DNA of 40,323 nt. It comes from Muribaculaceae bacterium. GTDB taxonomy: Bacteria > Bacteroidota > Bacteroidia > Bacteroidales > Muribaculaceae. Within the stretch, counting starts at the first letter, position 1; each line of letters opens with the position of its first letter. The notes under the pieces are model-generated. The model saw nothing but the letters and a program-made list of their open reading frames with translations, was not told the origin of the DNA and did no database searches. Shown here one piece after another: positions 23,415 to 30,696 of the stretch. The stretch covers positions 1 through 40,323 of the forward strand of contig JAFYYI010000006.1 in assembly GCA_017557665.1 (NCBI GenBank). Reading direction: 5' to 3'. The position numbers and the translations under genes were made by a program.

Positions 23415-25353
23415 GCACCAGCGTTACGCCGAGATATTGGGCAGACCAGGCTTCACTGCCGTCACTCTCGCAAGCGAAAAGGAAAAGGACTACCGCCAAA
23501 TGGCTAAAGATTGGGCAAAATCTATCACCGATCCAGAAGCACGAGCCATGTGCGAGGAGGCCGGAGAAAGAGTGCTAAGATTGGGGTTTTCACTTCCGGA
23601 ACTTCGACAAGGAAAACTTCCTAAAGGGAAATGGGCTTCTTTCGATTACGCCTTCGGAGAAGTAATAACCATCAATGAAAAAAAACCTAAGGGGGGATGG
23701 AAAAAAGCAGTGGACGAACAATACCAAAACCAATGGCACTCACACAAGAATCCAATACTCCACGAACTTGGGCACTACATTCATTATAGCAATGATAAAT
23801 TCTACGAAAATGAACGATGGGAAAAGCCAGGAAGGTATGGTGTGACCACTGATGACATTGGTCAGCTTGTTTCGTTGTATGCCAAAAAAAGCAGAACTGA
23901 GTTTGAAGCCGAACTAATGGCTGGAATTCTCAGTGGCAAGGTTTATCCGGAAAGCATACTCAGGTGTTCATATATGCTTGAAAAGAAAGGGTCTCCTGAC
24001 GAAAGAAATCTATTTAATGATATTTGGGAAATAGCATCTGGTGAAAAACCAAACACTTTAGTTACTGAACAGAAATACGGTGACATGATGAAAGTGCTCT
24101 ATCAGCAAGAAGGGAGCCAGTTAAAAATCAGCATTATGGCCGAAAATGATGTCCAGGATTTCATCAATGCCCATGCACAGGTACTTGACAATGGCTTCAA
24201 ATACCTCCCCATGTCTGATGCCATGCGGCACCGGCTTGAGCGCTCCAACTTCATCTTCTCGGGCTTTAAGACGTTCCACGAGCTCAACGAGGCCTTCCCG
24301 TCACTCATCGATGAGAACGGCGAGCGAAAACCGTTTGAACGCTTTTTGAAGGACGTTCTGGCCATCGACGAGACCTACAACCGCAACTACCTTAGGGCAG
24401 AGTACAACTTCTGCCAGGCGTCAGCCGACATGGCGGCCAAGTGGGAGCAGATTGAGGCCGACGGCGACCGCTATAACCTGCAGTACCGCACTCAGCATGA
24501 CGACAAGGTACGTCCTGAGCACGCAGCCCTCGATGGGGTGACGCTGCCGCCGTCCGACCCGTTCTGGGAGGAATACTACCCGCCCAACGGATGGAACTGC
24601 CGCTGCACAGTTGCCCAAGTGCGCAAGTCAAAGTACCCGGTGACGGATCCCGAGGAGGCTCGTGCCCGGGGTGAGGAAGCCCTGCAGAAAGACACCAGGG
24701 GGATCTTCCGCTTCAACTCCGGCAAGCAGGGCAAGACCTTCCCGGACTACAACCCCTACACCATCAGCCGATGCCGCGACTGCGACATCGCCCAGGGAAA
24801 AGTCAATCTGGCATTCGTGCCAGAAAATGAGTTGTGTCAAGCATGTCGTTTGATTAGGACTTGTCAACAAATGAGCGGTTGCAAAGTGGACCCAGTTTTT
24901 GGAAACAGACTTCTTATTAGCAATGATTGCGACTCGTCAGAGCTAAAAGACAACACAAGAGCAGCTCATGCTATTCTTTCAAGTTTCCCTAATGTTTCTA
25001 TGAGAATACGTGAGCATGTTTTTCAGATTAATGTAAAAAATCCAGAATATGAGATCAATGGAATGCTTGCTGATCGCAAAGGCGTAAGATCCCCTAAAGG
25101 TATTTCAGAAGGATTCAGAAAAGCAATCAAACAAGGTTGTGAAGTTGTTGTTATCGATCTCGATATGCACTTGAGTGAAAAGCCTCTTGCTACTGGCGCA
25201 ATTTCAAGATACATTGACTGGAGACATTTGGATTTTGAAAATGAGATTATCAAAGAGTGCTATGTTGTTTATCGTGGGAAGGCTGTTGTGATAACAAATC
25301 AGCATTTAGGACGTGAAGCGATTACAGCTGAGATAGAAAAATTAAAGCAGTGA
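23386..25353 (+). CDS. MuF head morphogenesis protein with zincin and nuclease-like toxin domains
   Basis: Minor head protein expected inside the capsid. The frame is given from the first codon after the proposed -1 shift; an alternative is initiation at TTG 23437 (638 aa), but protein-like sequence FRLSPADYAGLHQRYAEILG precedes it. Counting from 23437: a zincin-like domain (about 15-215) has the metalloprotease motif HELGHYIHY (109-117) and a following Glu in EFEAELMAG. The MuF core (about 235-420) ends in the hallmark YPPNGWNCRCTV. A Cys-rich linker follows (CRDC, CQAC, CQQMSGC), and the last 130 residues (NPEYEINGMLADRKG, KQGCEVVVIDLDM) resemble BECR/CdiA-CT type nuclease domains. The flanking domains are AT-rich (40% and 32% G+C in sample 60-nt lines) against 65% in the core, suggesting recent module gain. 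Confidence 0.85.
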   Translation, partial: RLSPADYAGLHQRYAEILGRPGFTAVTLASEKEKDYRQMAKDWAKSITDPEARAMCEEAGERVLRLGFSLPELRQGKLPKGKWASFDYAFGEVITINEKKPKGGWKKAVDEQYQNQWHSHKNPILHELGHYIHYSNDKFYENERWEKPGRYGVTTDDIGQLVSLYAKKSRTEFEAELMAGILSGKVYPESILRCSYMLEKKGSPDERNLFNDIWEIASGEKPNTLVTEQKYGDMMKVLYQQEGSQLKISIMAENDVQDFINAHAQVLDNGFKYLPMSDAMRHRLERSNFIFSGFKTFHELNEAFPSLIDENGERKPFERFLKDVLAIDETYNRNYLRAEYNFCQASADMAAKWEQIEADGDRYNLQYRTQHDDKVRPEHAALDGVTLPPSDPFWEEYYPPNGWNCRCTVAQVRKSKYPVTDPEEARARGEEALQKDTRGIFRFNSGKQGKTFPDYNPYTISRCRDCDIAQGKVNLAFVPENELCQACRLIRTCQQMSGCKVDPVFGNRLLISNDCDSSELKDNTRAAHAILSSFPNVSMRIREHVFQINVKNPEYEINGMLADRKGVRSPKGISEGFRKAIKQGCEVVVIDLDMHLSEKPLATGAISRYIDWRHLDFENEIIKECYVVYRGKAVVITNQHLGREAITAEIEKLKQ

Positions 25354-25450
25354 TTACTCACTGCCTTATGCTCCACGGCTTGAAGTTATCGCGCCTTTTC
25401 GGGTAGCACATTGCAAAGGTAACACAAAATTTCTAATTAGCAACAAAATC

Positions 25451-25642
25451 ATGGAAAAAAATATAATTACAGCCAAGAAACGCAAGCGTTACTGCATCGA
25501 CGAGAAGATCAACCGACGGATCCACCGGGACAGAATGAGGACAAAAACGGGCATTCTGATATTCCTTTCAGTCTTTATGACCGGTGTGGTCATCCTCCTC
25601 GCCCTCGTTATTGGGTCAATATTCGGCATCTATAAACCATAA
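25451..25642 (+). CDS. Small membrane protein, holin candidate (63 aa)
   Basis: A highly basic N-terminus (KKRKRYCIDEKINRRIHRDR) is followed by one membrane span (ILIFLSVFMTGVVILLALVI, about 36-55) and a short tail. Size and topology would suit a single-span holin or an inhibitor that partners the MuF toxin or superinfection exclusion. It lies 97 nt after the MuF stop and 12 nt before the next small gene. No family is recognised, so holin is only one option. Confidence 0.6.
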   Translation: MEKNIITAKKRKRYCIDEKINRRIHRDRMRTKTGILIFLSVFMTGVVILLALVIGSIFGIYKP

Positions 25643-25654
25643 TCAACCATCATC

Positions 25655-25861
25655 ATGAACGAGAAATTAACTGTAGCTTTTGAGTTCAGCCGTGACCAGG
25701 TGGTAACAGTGGCCACGCTCGCTGGTGTTGAGCTGGATCAAGAATTGTGGAGCAAGCTCACCGAAAAACCTGTCAATCTCAGTTTGAACGACATTGATGA
25801 CAAGGATGCTCAATTAGGGCTAATGATTACCCTTGTCGCCACGGCAGTCGAGAAGATCTGA
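25655..25861 (+). CDS. Small acidic hypothetical protein (68 aa), immunity candidate
   Basis: A 68-residue acidic protein (EFSRDQVVTVATLAGVELDQ; LNDIDDKDAQLGLMITLVA) with no motif I can name. It is the last gene of the plus-strand operon and ends at a bidirectional terminator (25880-25917). As a small acidic protein directly downstream of a gene with a toxin-like nuclease domain it is a possible immunity factor, but it could equally be a structural accessory. The start ATG at 25655 follows the upstream stop by 12 nt. Confidence 0.6.
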   Translation: MNEKLTVAFEFSRDQVVTVATLAGVELDQELWSKLTEKPVNLSLNDIDDKDAQLGLMITLVATAVEKI

Positions 25862-25879
25862 CAGCACATCCCTTCAGCA

Positions 25880-25917
25880 AAAGAATCGGCACAGTCCTCA
25901 CACTGTGTCGATTCTTT
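25880..25917. terminator. Bidirectional terminator between convergent operons
   Basis: Sixteen-bp arms (25880-25895 and 25902-25917), with one G-T wobble, flank a 6-nt loop. AAAG and CTTT at the ends give U-rich 3' ends on both strands. It separates the plus-strand packaging operon (ends 25861) from the minus-strand methylase/thymidylate-synthase-like operon (ends 25947). Confidence 0.85.
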
Positions 25918-25946
25918 GCCATATATAGCGAGCCTCCAGCTCGTAA

Positions 25947-26585
25947 TCACACGTTCAAGTCAAACCTCACCTCCTCGTTGCCGGCAAGCAGCTCACGCGT
26001 CTTGTCCAGGTTATTGGCATAGATGTGGACGTTGCCCAGGAACAGGGTAATAGACTTCAACGGCAGGTCAATCTGCCGGGCCATCAGGTACAGGTGGTAG
26101 ATGTCAGCCGGCAAGCCGAGGTTGGCATCACTGCTGCGCTGGTAGGCACTCAGCACAAGCTCGCCGTCATCAATCTGGAACTGCACCAGACTCAAGCATG
26201 GTGCCTGGTTGCTCTCGGCATTGGTCTCGCCCAAGAACAGGACATAGTTTTTGCTGTTGCGCTTCTCGCGATTGATTCTGGCAATGAGTGGCGGCAGCTT
26301 CTCCAGATAGGTCGGGTAACTGTTGACCAGGATCGAGCCGCAGTAATCCCACCAGTTGATACCCACGTCTCGGTATTTCTCCACCTGGCGCTCTCCAGCC
26401 ATGAACAGGCGCAGCTCACTCTTCAACTTCTTGCGGGCGATGCCGTGACTCTCGAATATATCAAGTAAGTCAGCCGGCGTCAGGTGCAGCGGTTCATTCA
26501 ACAGGTAGCGGATGCTGCCTTTCTTGTTGGTCTGGGTCTTTCCCTGCTCCAGAACCTTGTCAAGGATTTGGTAATACTTATTCAT
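25947..26585 (-). CDS. Thymidylate-synthase-fold nucleotide methylase/hydroxymethylase (212 aa)
   Basis: Homologous to ThyA-type enzymes that methylate or hydroxymethylate pyrimidine nucleotides with folate. Visible motifs are the nucleophile Cys in QAPCLSLVQF, then YQRSSDANLGLPADI (ThyA YQRSxDxxLGLPFNI) and GNVHIYANN (ThyA GDTHLYSNH). Three departures matter. The Asn that reads the 4-oxygen of dUMP (E. coli Asn177) is Asp, as in dCMP hydroxymethylases. The Arg pair that grips phosphate is replaced (NSKNYV). The C-terminus stops about 50 residues short of ThyA, without the PVAI end. This favours a cytosine-type nucleotide and DNA base modification over dTMP synthesis. It follows the Dam-like gene by 25 nt. 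The fold is fairly sure; the substrate is inferred. Confidence 0.78.
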   Translation of the reverse strand: MNKYYQILDKVLEQGKTQTNKKGSIRYLLNEPLHLTPADLLDIFESHGIARKKLKSELRLFMAGERQVEKYRDVGINWWDYCGSILVNSYPTYLEKLPPLIARINREKRNSKNYVLFLGETNAESNQAPCLSLVQFQIDDGELVLSAYQRSSDANLGLPADIYHLYLMARQIDLPLKSITLFLGNVHIYANNLDKTRELLAGNEEVRFDLNV

Positions 26586-26610
26586 GGCTCTAACGCTGTT
26601 TTAATGCCGT

Positions 26611-27447
26611 TTAAGCGGCGTTATATATCATCATGTCGGTATAGGATGCGCTGTAGTTCATCTGGGTGCGGAACTCTACCATCTGGCAGCCGGCAAAGGG
26701 ATTGCCCAGGTCTCGGTTCTTACCCAGCCATTGGCACAGTTCCAGGATGCTCGACTTGTTGCTGGTGAAGTAGATGAAGCGGTGGTCCCTCAGCACGTTC
26801 AGTACATCAAGGTAGTCGCTCAGCTTCCAATACATCCTGTATGTTCCCGCCTCGGTGCTCAGGTAGGGCGGGTCAACCAGGAACACCACATTCGGCTCGT
26901 CTTTGTACTGAGCAAACACCTCGCGGTAGTCGGCACTGGTGACGGTCAAGCCATCAAGGTAATCGCCTGCAGGTGCGAAGTCAGTGGTGCGGATCTTGTT
27001 ATAAAGCCCCTCTTTCCGAATCGCATCAAGGCTCAACAGGTACTTCATAGAGAACAGGATCGATGGGGACAAGGTGATATAGTCCACCCAGCCATATCGC
27101 GCCTCATGGGCGGCGATGGTGGCAAGCACCCGCTCACGTGCCTCGCCCGTGATGGGCGACTTCCTGGGGATGCCGGCAGTGATCTCGCGCAGCTTGGCAA
27201 GCAGCTCATTGGTCTCGGGAATGCGCACCAGGCGCTCGCGGTAGTTATCATAGTCGTTATAGACAACCTTGCTATGCGGTTTCTGGTGCTTGGCGATATG
27301 TGACAGCAAGCCGCTGCCACCGAACAGGTCAACAAAGGTGGTGCCGTCAGGATATTGCTCCAGCACCTTGATGAATGGTCTGGCAAAGTTCCGCTTCTGA
27401 CCTACGAAAGGAAGCGGCGCCGACAGGTACAGTTTTTTCGTTTCCAT
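26611..27447 (-). CDS. D12-class N6-adenine DNA methyltransferase (Dam-like, 278 aa)
   Basis: Transfers methyl from S-adenosylmethionine to adenine N6. Motifs in D12 order are: APLPFVGQKRNF (X, about 11-22), TFVDLFGGSGLLSH (I, about 36-49) and VVFLVDPPYLS (IV, about 187-197). The start at 27447 (METKKLY) was chosen because the upstream extension reads through a leader. No endonuclease partner is near, so self-marking of phage DNA against restriction or timing control is more likely than restriction-modification. It is the second gene of a minus-strand operon that follows a broken HTH gene and precedes the thymidylate-synthase-like gene. Confidence 0.9.
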   Translation of the reverse strand: METKKLYLSAPLPFVGQKRNFARPFIKVLEQYPDGTTFVDLFGGSGLLSHIAKHQKPHSKVVYNDYDNYRERLVRIPETNELLAKLREITAGIPRKSPITGEARERVLATIAAHEARYGWVDYITLSPSILFSMKYLLSLDAIRKEGLYNKIRTTDFAPAGDYLDGLTVTSADYREVFAQYKDEPNVVFLVDPPYLSTEAGTYRMYWKLSDYLDVLNVLRDHRFIYFTSNKSSILELCQWLGKNRDLGNPFAGCQMVEFRTQMNYSASYTDMMIYNAA

Positions 27448-27497
27448 ACCGCAAAGGTCGGCAATCCAACCAACCCATGCGGCACAAGATCGAGCAA

Positions 27498-27740
27498 TCA
27501 CACTGCATCAACCGTGCAGTCGGTACCGAAGCGTTTGACCAGGCTGTAGATCTTGCGCTAGCTCACATGGTAACGCTCACTCAGGACAGAGACGATATAG
27601 GTCACCTTATCCCCCTCCTGGTGCATCCGCTGGTAATCTCGATACAGGTCAAGATAGCGCCAGTCGTCAGCTTTTGCACCAAAAGCCTGCAAACGATTGA
27701 TCATCTCTTTATTGATCGATAATGCTTCAAATAGTGTCAT
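27498..27740 (-). pseudogene. Small HTH protein interrupted by an in-frame amber codon
   Basis: From ATG 27740 the frame gives 60 residues (MTLFEALSINKEMIN...VSVLSERYHVS) and meets TAG at 27558-27560. Past it the same frame reads RKIYSLVKRFGTDCTVDAV to a TGA at 27498-27500. YHVSxRKIYSLVKRF is plainly the recognition half of a helix-turn-helix, so the stop cuts the motif. CAG to TAG would be a single change, restoring Gln. Options are a pseudogene, a host with amber suppression, or a functional truncated product. The region upstream is the structured locus at 27771-27869. Confidence 0.7.
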
Positions 27741-27756
27741 TTTCTGAAAAAAATTG

Positions 27757-27764
27757 TACCTTTG
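27757..27764 (+). promoter_or_regulatory. -7 box TACCTTTG upstream of the structured RNA
   Basis: TACCTTTG matches the Bacteroidetes -7 consensus TAnnTTTG, and the base seven nt downstream (27771) is the first base of the long stem. The -33 TTG is poor (TTTCTG at a wrong distance), so this is a weak or regulated promoter if real. Confidence 0.4.
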
Positions 27765-27770
27765 CGGTGT

Positions 27771-27869
27771 CCTACTTATTTTATGCAAGAAAAACGCTCA
27801 AGCGGCAAGGAAGAAGGCATTAGGCCTCCAGCCTCGCACCGCTTGGGCGCGTTGTTTAAAGTAAGTAGG
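27771..27869 (+). ncRNA. Candidate 99-nt rod-like structured RNA
   Basis: The ends pair over 13 bp (27771-27783 with 27857-27869, one G-U), then 27785-27788 pairs with 27852-27855. An 11-bp stem follows (CGCTCAAGCGG 27795-27805 with 27839-27849, one G-U), capped by AGGC/GCCT (27815-27818 with 27831-27834). The terminal stem begins at the start predicted from TACCTTTG (27757-27764), which favours the plus strand. On the minus strand it would lie in the gap between the tail-fibre-like gene and the broken HTH gene and fold just as well. No ORF of note is inside. Function and strand are open. Confidence 0.6.
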
Positions 27870-27915
27870 ACGACTTTTGACAGGGCTGGGGGCTTTTCAT
27901 TTGCCCCACAACCAA

Positions 27916-28740
27916 CTACTCAACGATCTGGACATACAAGCCCACAAGGGCGCTCAGATCGTTATACACCGGATTGATGGTGTCACGGATGCACAGGTAA
28001 ACGACACCTCCCTGGGTGTAATACTTGCCCTCTTCAAGAGCCATATTACCGTTGTAGGGAATCGGGTTGTCGATGGTGCCCTGCTCCTGATCAGCGGCCA
28101 CCTCAGCAAACAATGAGGGCGTCGTGTCCGGCATCCAGTCGGCCTGCGCCGTGTGATCCTGGAGCACTTTCCACAATCGGCCAACGAAGCTATAGCGCTC
28201 CCCGGCATGGAGCTGCTTCCCGAGCTGGTTAATCCATAGCGGGAACAATTCGGGTAACTTGGCGGCCGTCTCGTCCTCCAGATCTGTTGCCTGGTCCTTG
28301 GCCAGTTCCACAGCGGCCGAAAGGGTGGCCACCCCGTCATAACCCTCAACAGTGTCATCCGGATCGTGAGGTTCTGGGTCGGGCATCAGCTCAGCCTGGG
28401 CCAGGCCATTCTCCTCTGCCCATGCCATCAGCTCACGTGACCACTGCTTGGCTTTAGTGCGCCACTGCTGCATAGCTGTATGCGCGGCCTTGGCCTCCTT
28501 ATCCGTCAAGTCGGCCAGCACATTGTTGTGGATGGCCTCCATGTCATCGGTGTTATAACGTGAGCGGATAATCGCCGAGATGATCAAGTCACGACGCCAC
28601 ACACCAGGCGGCAGCTCCGCCGTCTCAAATTCATAACCGTTCTCAACCTCAGTGACGTCAAACGCCACGGTGAAGATGTTTTGCCCGAGATCCCTTCTTA
28701 CGCTTACCAAGGGGGGCAAGGTTTCTGATTGCTGTCTCAT
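27916..28740 (-). CDS. Tail-fibre or fibre-assembly-like protein with CBM-like domain (274 aa)
   Basis: The N-terminal half (VWRRDLIISAIIRSRYNTDD; AAHTAMQQWRTKAKQWS) is helical and resembles phage fibre accessory proteins. The C-terminal half has two short carbohydrate-binding-module-like segments: SFVGRLWKVLQDHTAQADWMPD...PSLFAEV (as in chitin-binding type-3 modules) and KYYTQGGVVYLCIRDTINPVYNDL. The start ATG at 28740 overlaps the reverse transcriptase 3' end by 83 nt in another frame. It is the last gene of the DGR operon, so it may work with the diversified adhesin. The specific role is not certain. Confidence 0.65.
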   Translation of the reverse strand: MRQQSETLPPLVSVRRDLGQNIFTVAFDVTEVENGYEFETAELPPGVWRRDLIISAIIRSRYNTDDMEAIHNNVLADLTDKEAKAAHTAMQQWRTKAKQWSRELMAWAEENGLAQAELMPDPEPHDPDDTVEGYDGVATLSAAVELAKDQATDLEDETAAKLPELFPLWINQLGKQLHAGERYSFVGRLWKVLQDHTAQADWMPDTTPSLFAEVAADQEQGTIDNPIPYNGNMALEEGKYYTQGGVVYLCIRDTINPVYNDLSALVGLYVQIVE

Positions 28741-30166
28741 GTTGTAATTGGTCTGTTTTAACAAGGAACAAAAAATAATTGTACTTCTTCTTGACCTTCA
28801 CCACCGAGAACCGATGCTGTATGTTGCAACACTTCCAGAAATAGGGGACGTTGCTGAACATCTTCCTTCGCTGGTTGAAGGTGTAGTTATGGACACAAAA
28901 GCCCATGTAGGAATTGAGGCTGCAGACGTGGCGTTTCAGCAGTTTCAGGTTCTCAAGTGTCGGGCCGTTCTCGATGATGTCCCGGCACAGGCCGTTGGTC
29001 TGCATGACACGCCTGGTCATGTTGCCCAGGGTTCGGTTCGCCGTGTACGTTCTGCCTGGCTTGATGACACAGCCGACGAATTTCACGCCGTGCGTGGCGG
29101 GCTGCAGGTAGAACTTGTCCTTGTGCAATTGCAGTTTGAGATTCTTCTTCAGCCACTGCGTCGCCCTCTTGCGCAGGTCGATGATGAAGCGTTTGTCGTT
29201 GGCGATGATCAGCGCGTCATCGACGAAACGGACATAACCTGCGCCAGTATAGGAACACTCCTCGATCATGAACTCATCAAAGTATGACAGGTAGAAGTTG
29301 GCCAGCAGCTGGGAGGTGATATTGCCGATGGCCATGCCTTTGCCACTTGGCATCGTGAATAGCGACTTGTTATCCGGGAGATCGTTCCACATCCATTCAG
29401 GCGAACGACGTTCACAGTATAGTTGGGGTTCGTGTCTTACCGTGATTTCAGTCAGCCATAACAACGTATCAAGATCATTGCCCTGATAGTTCTCACGGAT
29501 GAACGGCAGCAGCTTATCAAGCAGGATGCCCTTTTCAATGCTCATAAAGAAGCCGGAGATATCTATCTTGCCAATCCATGCTTCACGGGTGTAGCGTTCA
29601 CTGACACGCTCAATGTGGCCTTTAGCAGTCTGCACAGCTCTCATGGAGCCATAGCCTTTGCGGCAGTTAAACGATATATCACCCTGAGAGCGGAAGCGGC
29701 GCTCAAGCAGCGGTTCCAGTCTGATGGTTATCCAATGCTGGGCGATACGGTCACGGAAGGCAGCGGCGAAGATTTCACGGGTTCTGGGTCTGGTGACGAT
29801 GAAGCAAAATGCTTCACTGGGTTGATAGGTGCGGTCATGGACTTCACCTACAAGCCGCCACAGGTCAGCCTCGAAGTCAGTCCTGTATTCCCCGCACTGT
29901 TTAGCCCTGAGCTTGTTTCTCAGGCAATCAAAATAGGCATCAACCCACCCTTCTTTCTCCTCATCACCAAGCGCGACCACCGCCCTCACGGCCCTGGAAT
30001 TGTTCTTATTGTTGTTGTTGTTGACCTGGCCATTCCCGCCATGGAGATACCACGCGTTAGAAGCGTCAAGCGATGATGCGTGGGCTGCCCGTTTCCTAAC
30101 TACGTCTTGCGCAGTGCCACGCCCGTTTAATGATAGGGGATGATCCATAGTAACCGTAATCGCCAT
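28658..30166 (-). CDS. DGR reverse transcriptase (502 aa frame including the template repeat)
   Basis: Copies the template RNA into mutated cDNA with errors at adenines. Motifs: WIGKIDISGFFMSIEKG (about 197-213, first catalytic Asp), MAIGNITSQLLANFYL (278-293; DGR enzymes have the I/LGNxxSQ form) and YVRFVDDALIIA (311-322, catalytic FVDD). A thumb-like region follows (LRKRATQWLKKNLKL, VKFVGCVIKPGRTY). The frame opens at ATG 30166, 7 nt after the Avd stop, and the template repeat is read as residues 34-65 without a stop. Whether translation really starts there or at a later codon is unclear. The C-terminus is basic (GKRKKGSRAKHLHRGV) and overlaps the next gene. Confidence 0.93.
   Translation of the reverse strand: MAITVTMDHPLSLNGRGTAQDVVRKRAAHASSLDASNAWYLHGGNGQVNNNNNKNNSRAVRAVVALGDEEKEGWVDAYFDCLRNKLRAKQCGEYRTDFEADLWRLVGEVHDRTYQPSEAFCFIVTRPRTREIFAAAFRDRIAQHWITIRLEPLLERRFRSQGDISFNCRKGYGSMRAVQTAKGHIERVSERYTREAWIGKIDISGFFMSIEKGILLDKLLPFIRENYQGNDLDTLLWLTEITVRHEPQLYCERRSPEWMWNDLPDNKSLFTMPSGKGMAIGNITSQLLANFYLSYFDEFMIEECSYTGAGYVRFVDDALIIANDKRFIIDLRKRATQWLKKNLKLQLHKDKFYLQPATHGVKFVGCVIKPGRTYTANRTLGNMTRRVMQTNGLCRDIIENGPTLENLKLLKRHVCSLNSYMGFCVHNYTFNQRRKMFSNVPYFWKCCNIQHRFSVVKVKKKYNYFLFLVKTDQLQHETAIRNLAPLGKRKKGSRAKHLHRGV
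29972..30066 (-). repeat. DGR template repeat (TR)
   Basis: Ninety-five bp matching the variable repeat (373-467) except at six adenines of the coding strand. The centre carries eight codons rich in AAC/AAT (read as NNNNNKNN). AAY codons can become 15 amino acids by adenine change without giving a stop, the usual DGR design; the single AAG can give a stop. TR lies between avd and the reverse transcriptase catalytic core and in frame with the latter. Confidence 0.95.
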
Positions 30167-30173
30167 GAATGTC

Positions 30174-30632
30174 TTACCGCCCCAGTTCTTCGTCTGAGAA
30201 CAGCGTCGGCTGAACAGGATTGACGTTGTGTGTTGACACAGTGGGTTTCTCCTGTTTCTGCTGTTCAGCAAGCAAAGCCCTGTTCTTTTTGAGCCACTTT
30301 CCAGCCTGATCAGCGATGACGTTCAACATGTCAAGCGCTTGGGCATACTGACCGTGTGATATGGCATCAGTACGGACACGGTTCAACAGCCGGTAGGTTG
30401 TCTTGACTGATGTCATGCGCATGATCACGCCATTTATACACTCCACACGCTCCAGAGTGCCATTAGCCTGGAAGGCGAGCACTACAAAGTCCAACGCCTC
30501 CGCGAGGTCAAGGACGAGTTTGCCGCCGAGCTCTTTATAAGGCAGGGAACGAGGTAATCGCTCGACCACAGGAATAGACCACTCCAGCAGCCGCTCGATG
30601 TCCCGGTAGATTGATGCCTGATTTGGTTTCAT
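30174..30632 (-). CDS. avd: DGR accessory variability determinant Avd (152 aa)
   Basis: A four-helix-bundle protein that binds the reverse transcriptase and template RNA. The helices are SIYRDIERLLEWSIPVVERL (8-27), LVLDLAEALDFVVLAFQ, CINGVIMRMTSVKTTYRLLNRV and ALDMLNVIADQAGKWLKKNR, ending with a polar tail. The segment VERLPRSLPYKELGGKL is typical of bAvd/S23-like bundles. ATG 30632 was preferred to an upstream extension that would include the promoter. The gene is directly upstream of TR and the reverse transcriptase, as in BPP-1. Confidence 0.85.
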   Translation of the reverse strand: MKPNQASIYRDIERLLEWSIPVVERLPRSLPYKELGGKLVLDLAEALDFVVLAFQANGTLERVECINGVIMRMTSVKTTYRLLNRVRTDAISHGQYAQALDMLNVIADQAGKWLKKNRALLAEQQKQEKPTVSTHNVNPVQPTLFSDEELGR

Positions 30633-30654
30633 CGTTTTTGTCCCTTGAAGGGCA

Positions 30655-30684
30655 CAAATATACAACAAATTCACCAATAGGCAA
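30655..30684 (-). promoter_or_regulatory. Promoter of the DGR operon
   Basis: On the minus strand TTG (CAA at 30682-30684), 19 nt, then TATATTTG (30655-30662), an exact TAnnTTTG. The predicted start is about 30648 and the Avd ATG is at 30632, a short leader. This lets the DGR be expressed apart from the late operons, for example in the lysogen. Confidence 0.75.
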
Positions 30685-30696
30685 TATTCTACAACT

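Noticed and set aside
25361..25450. Promoter on the minus strand at GCAAAGGTAA (25412-25421)
   Set aside because: It resembles a -7 box in reverse (TtACCTTTG) but would drive into the MuF gene antisense with no -33 element and no gene to serve.
27762..27977. 71-codon plus-strand frame over the structured RNA
   Set aside because: It begins inside the promoter box and follows the stems; composition is not protein-like.
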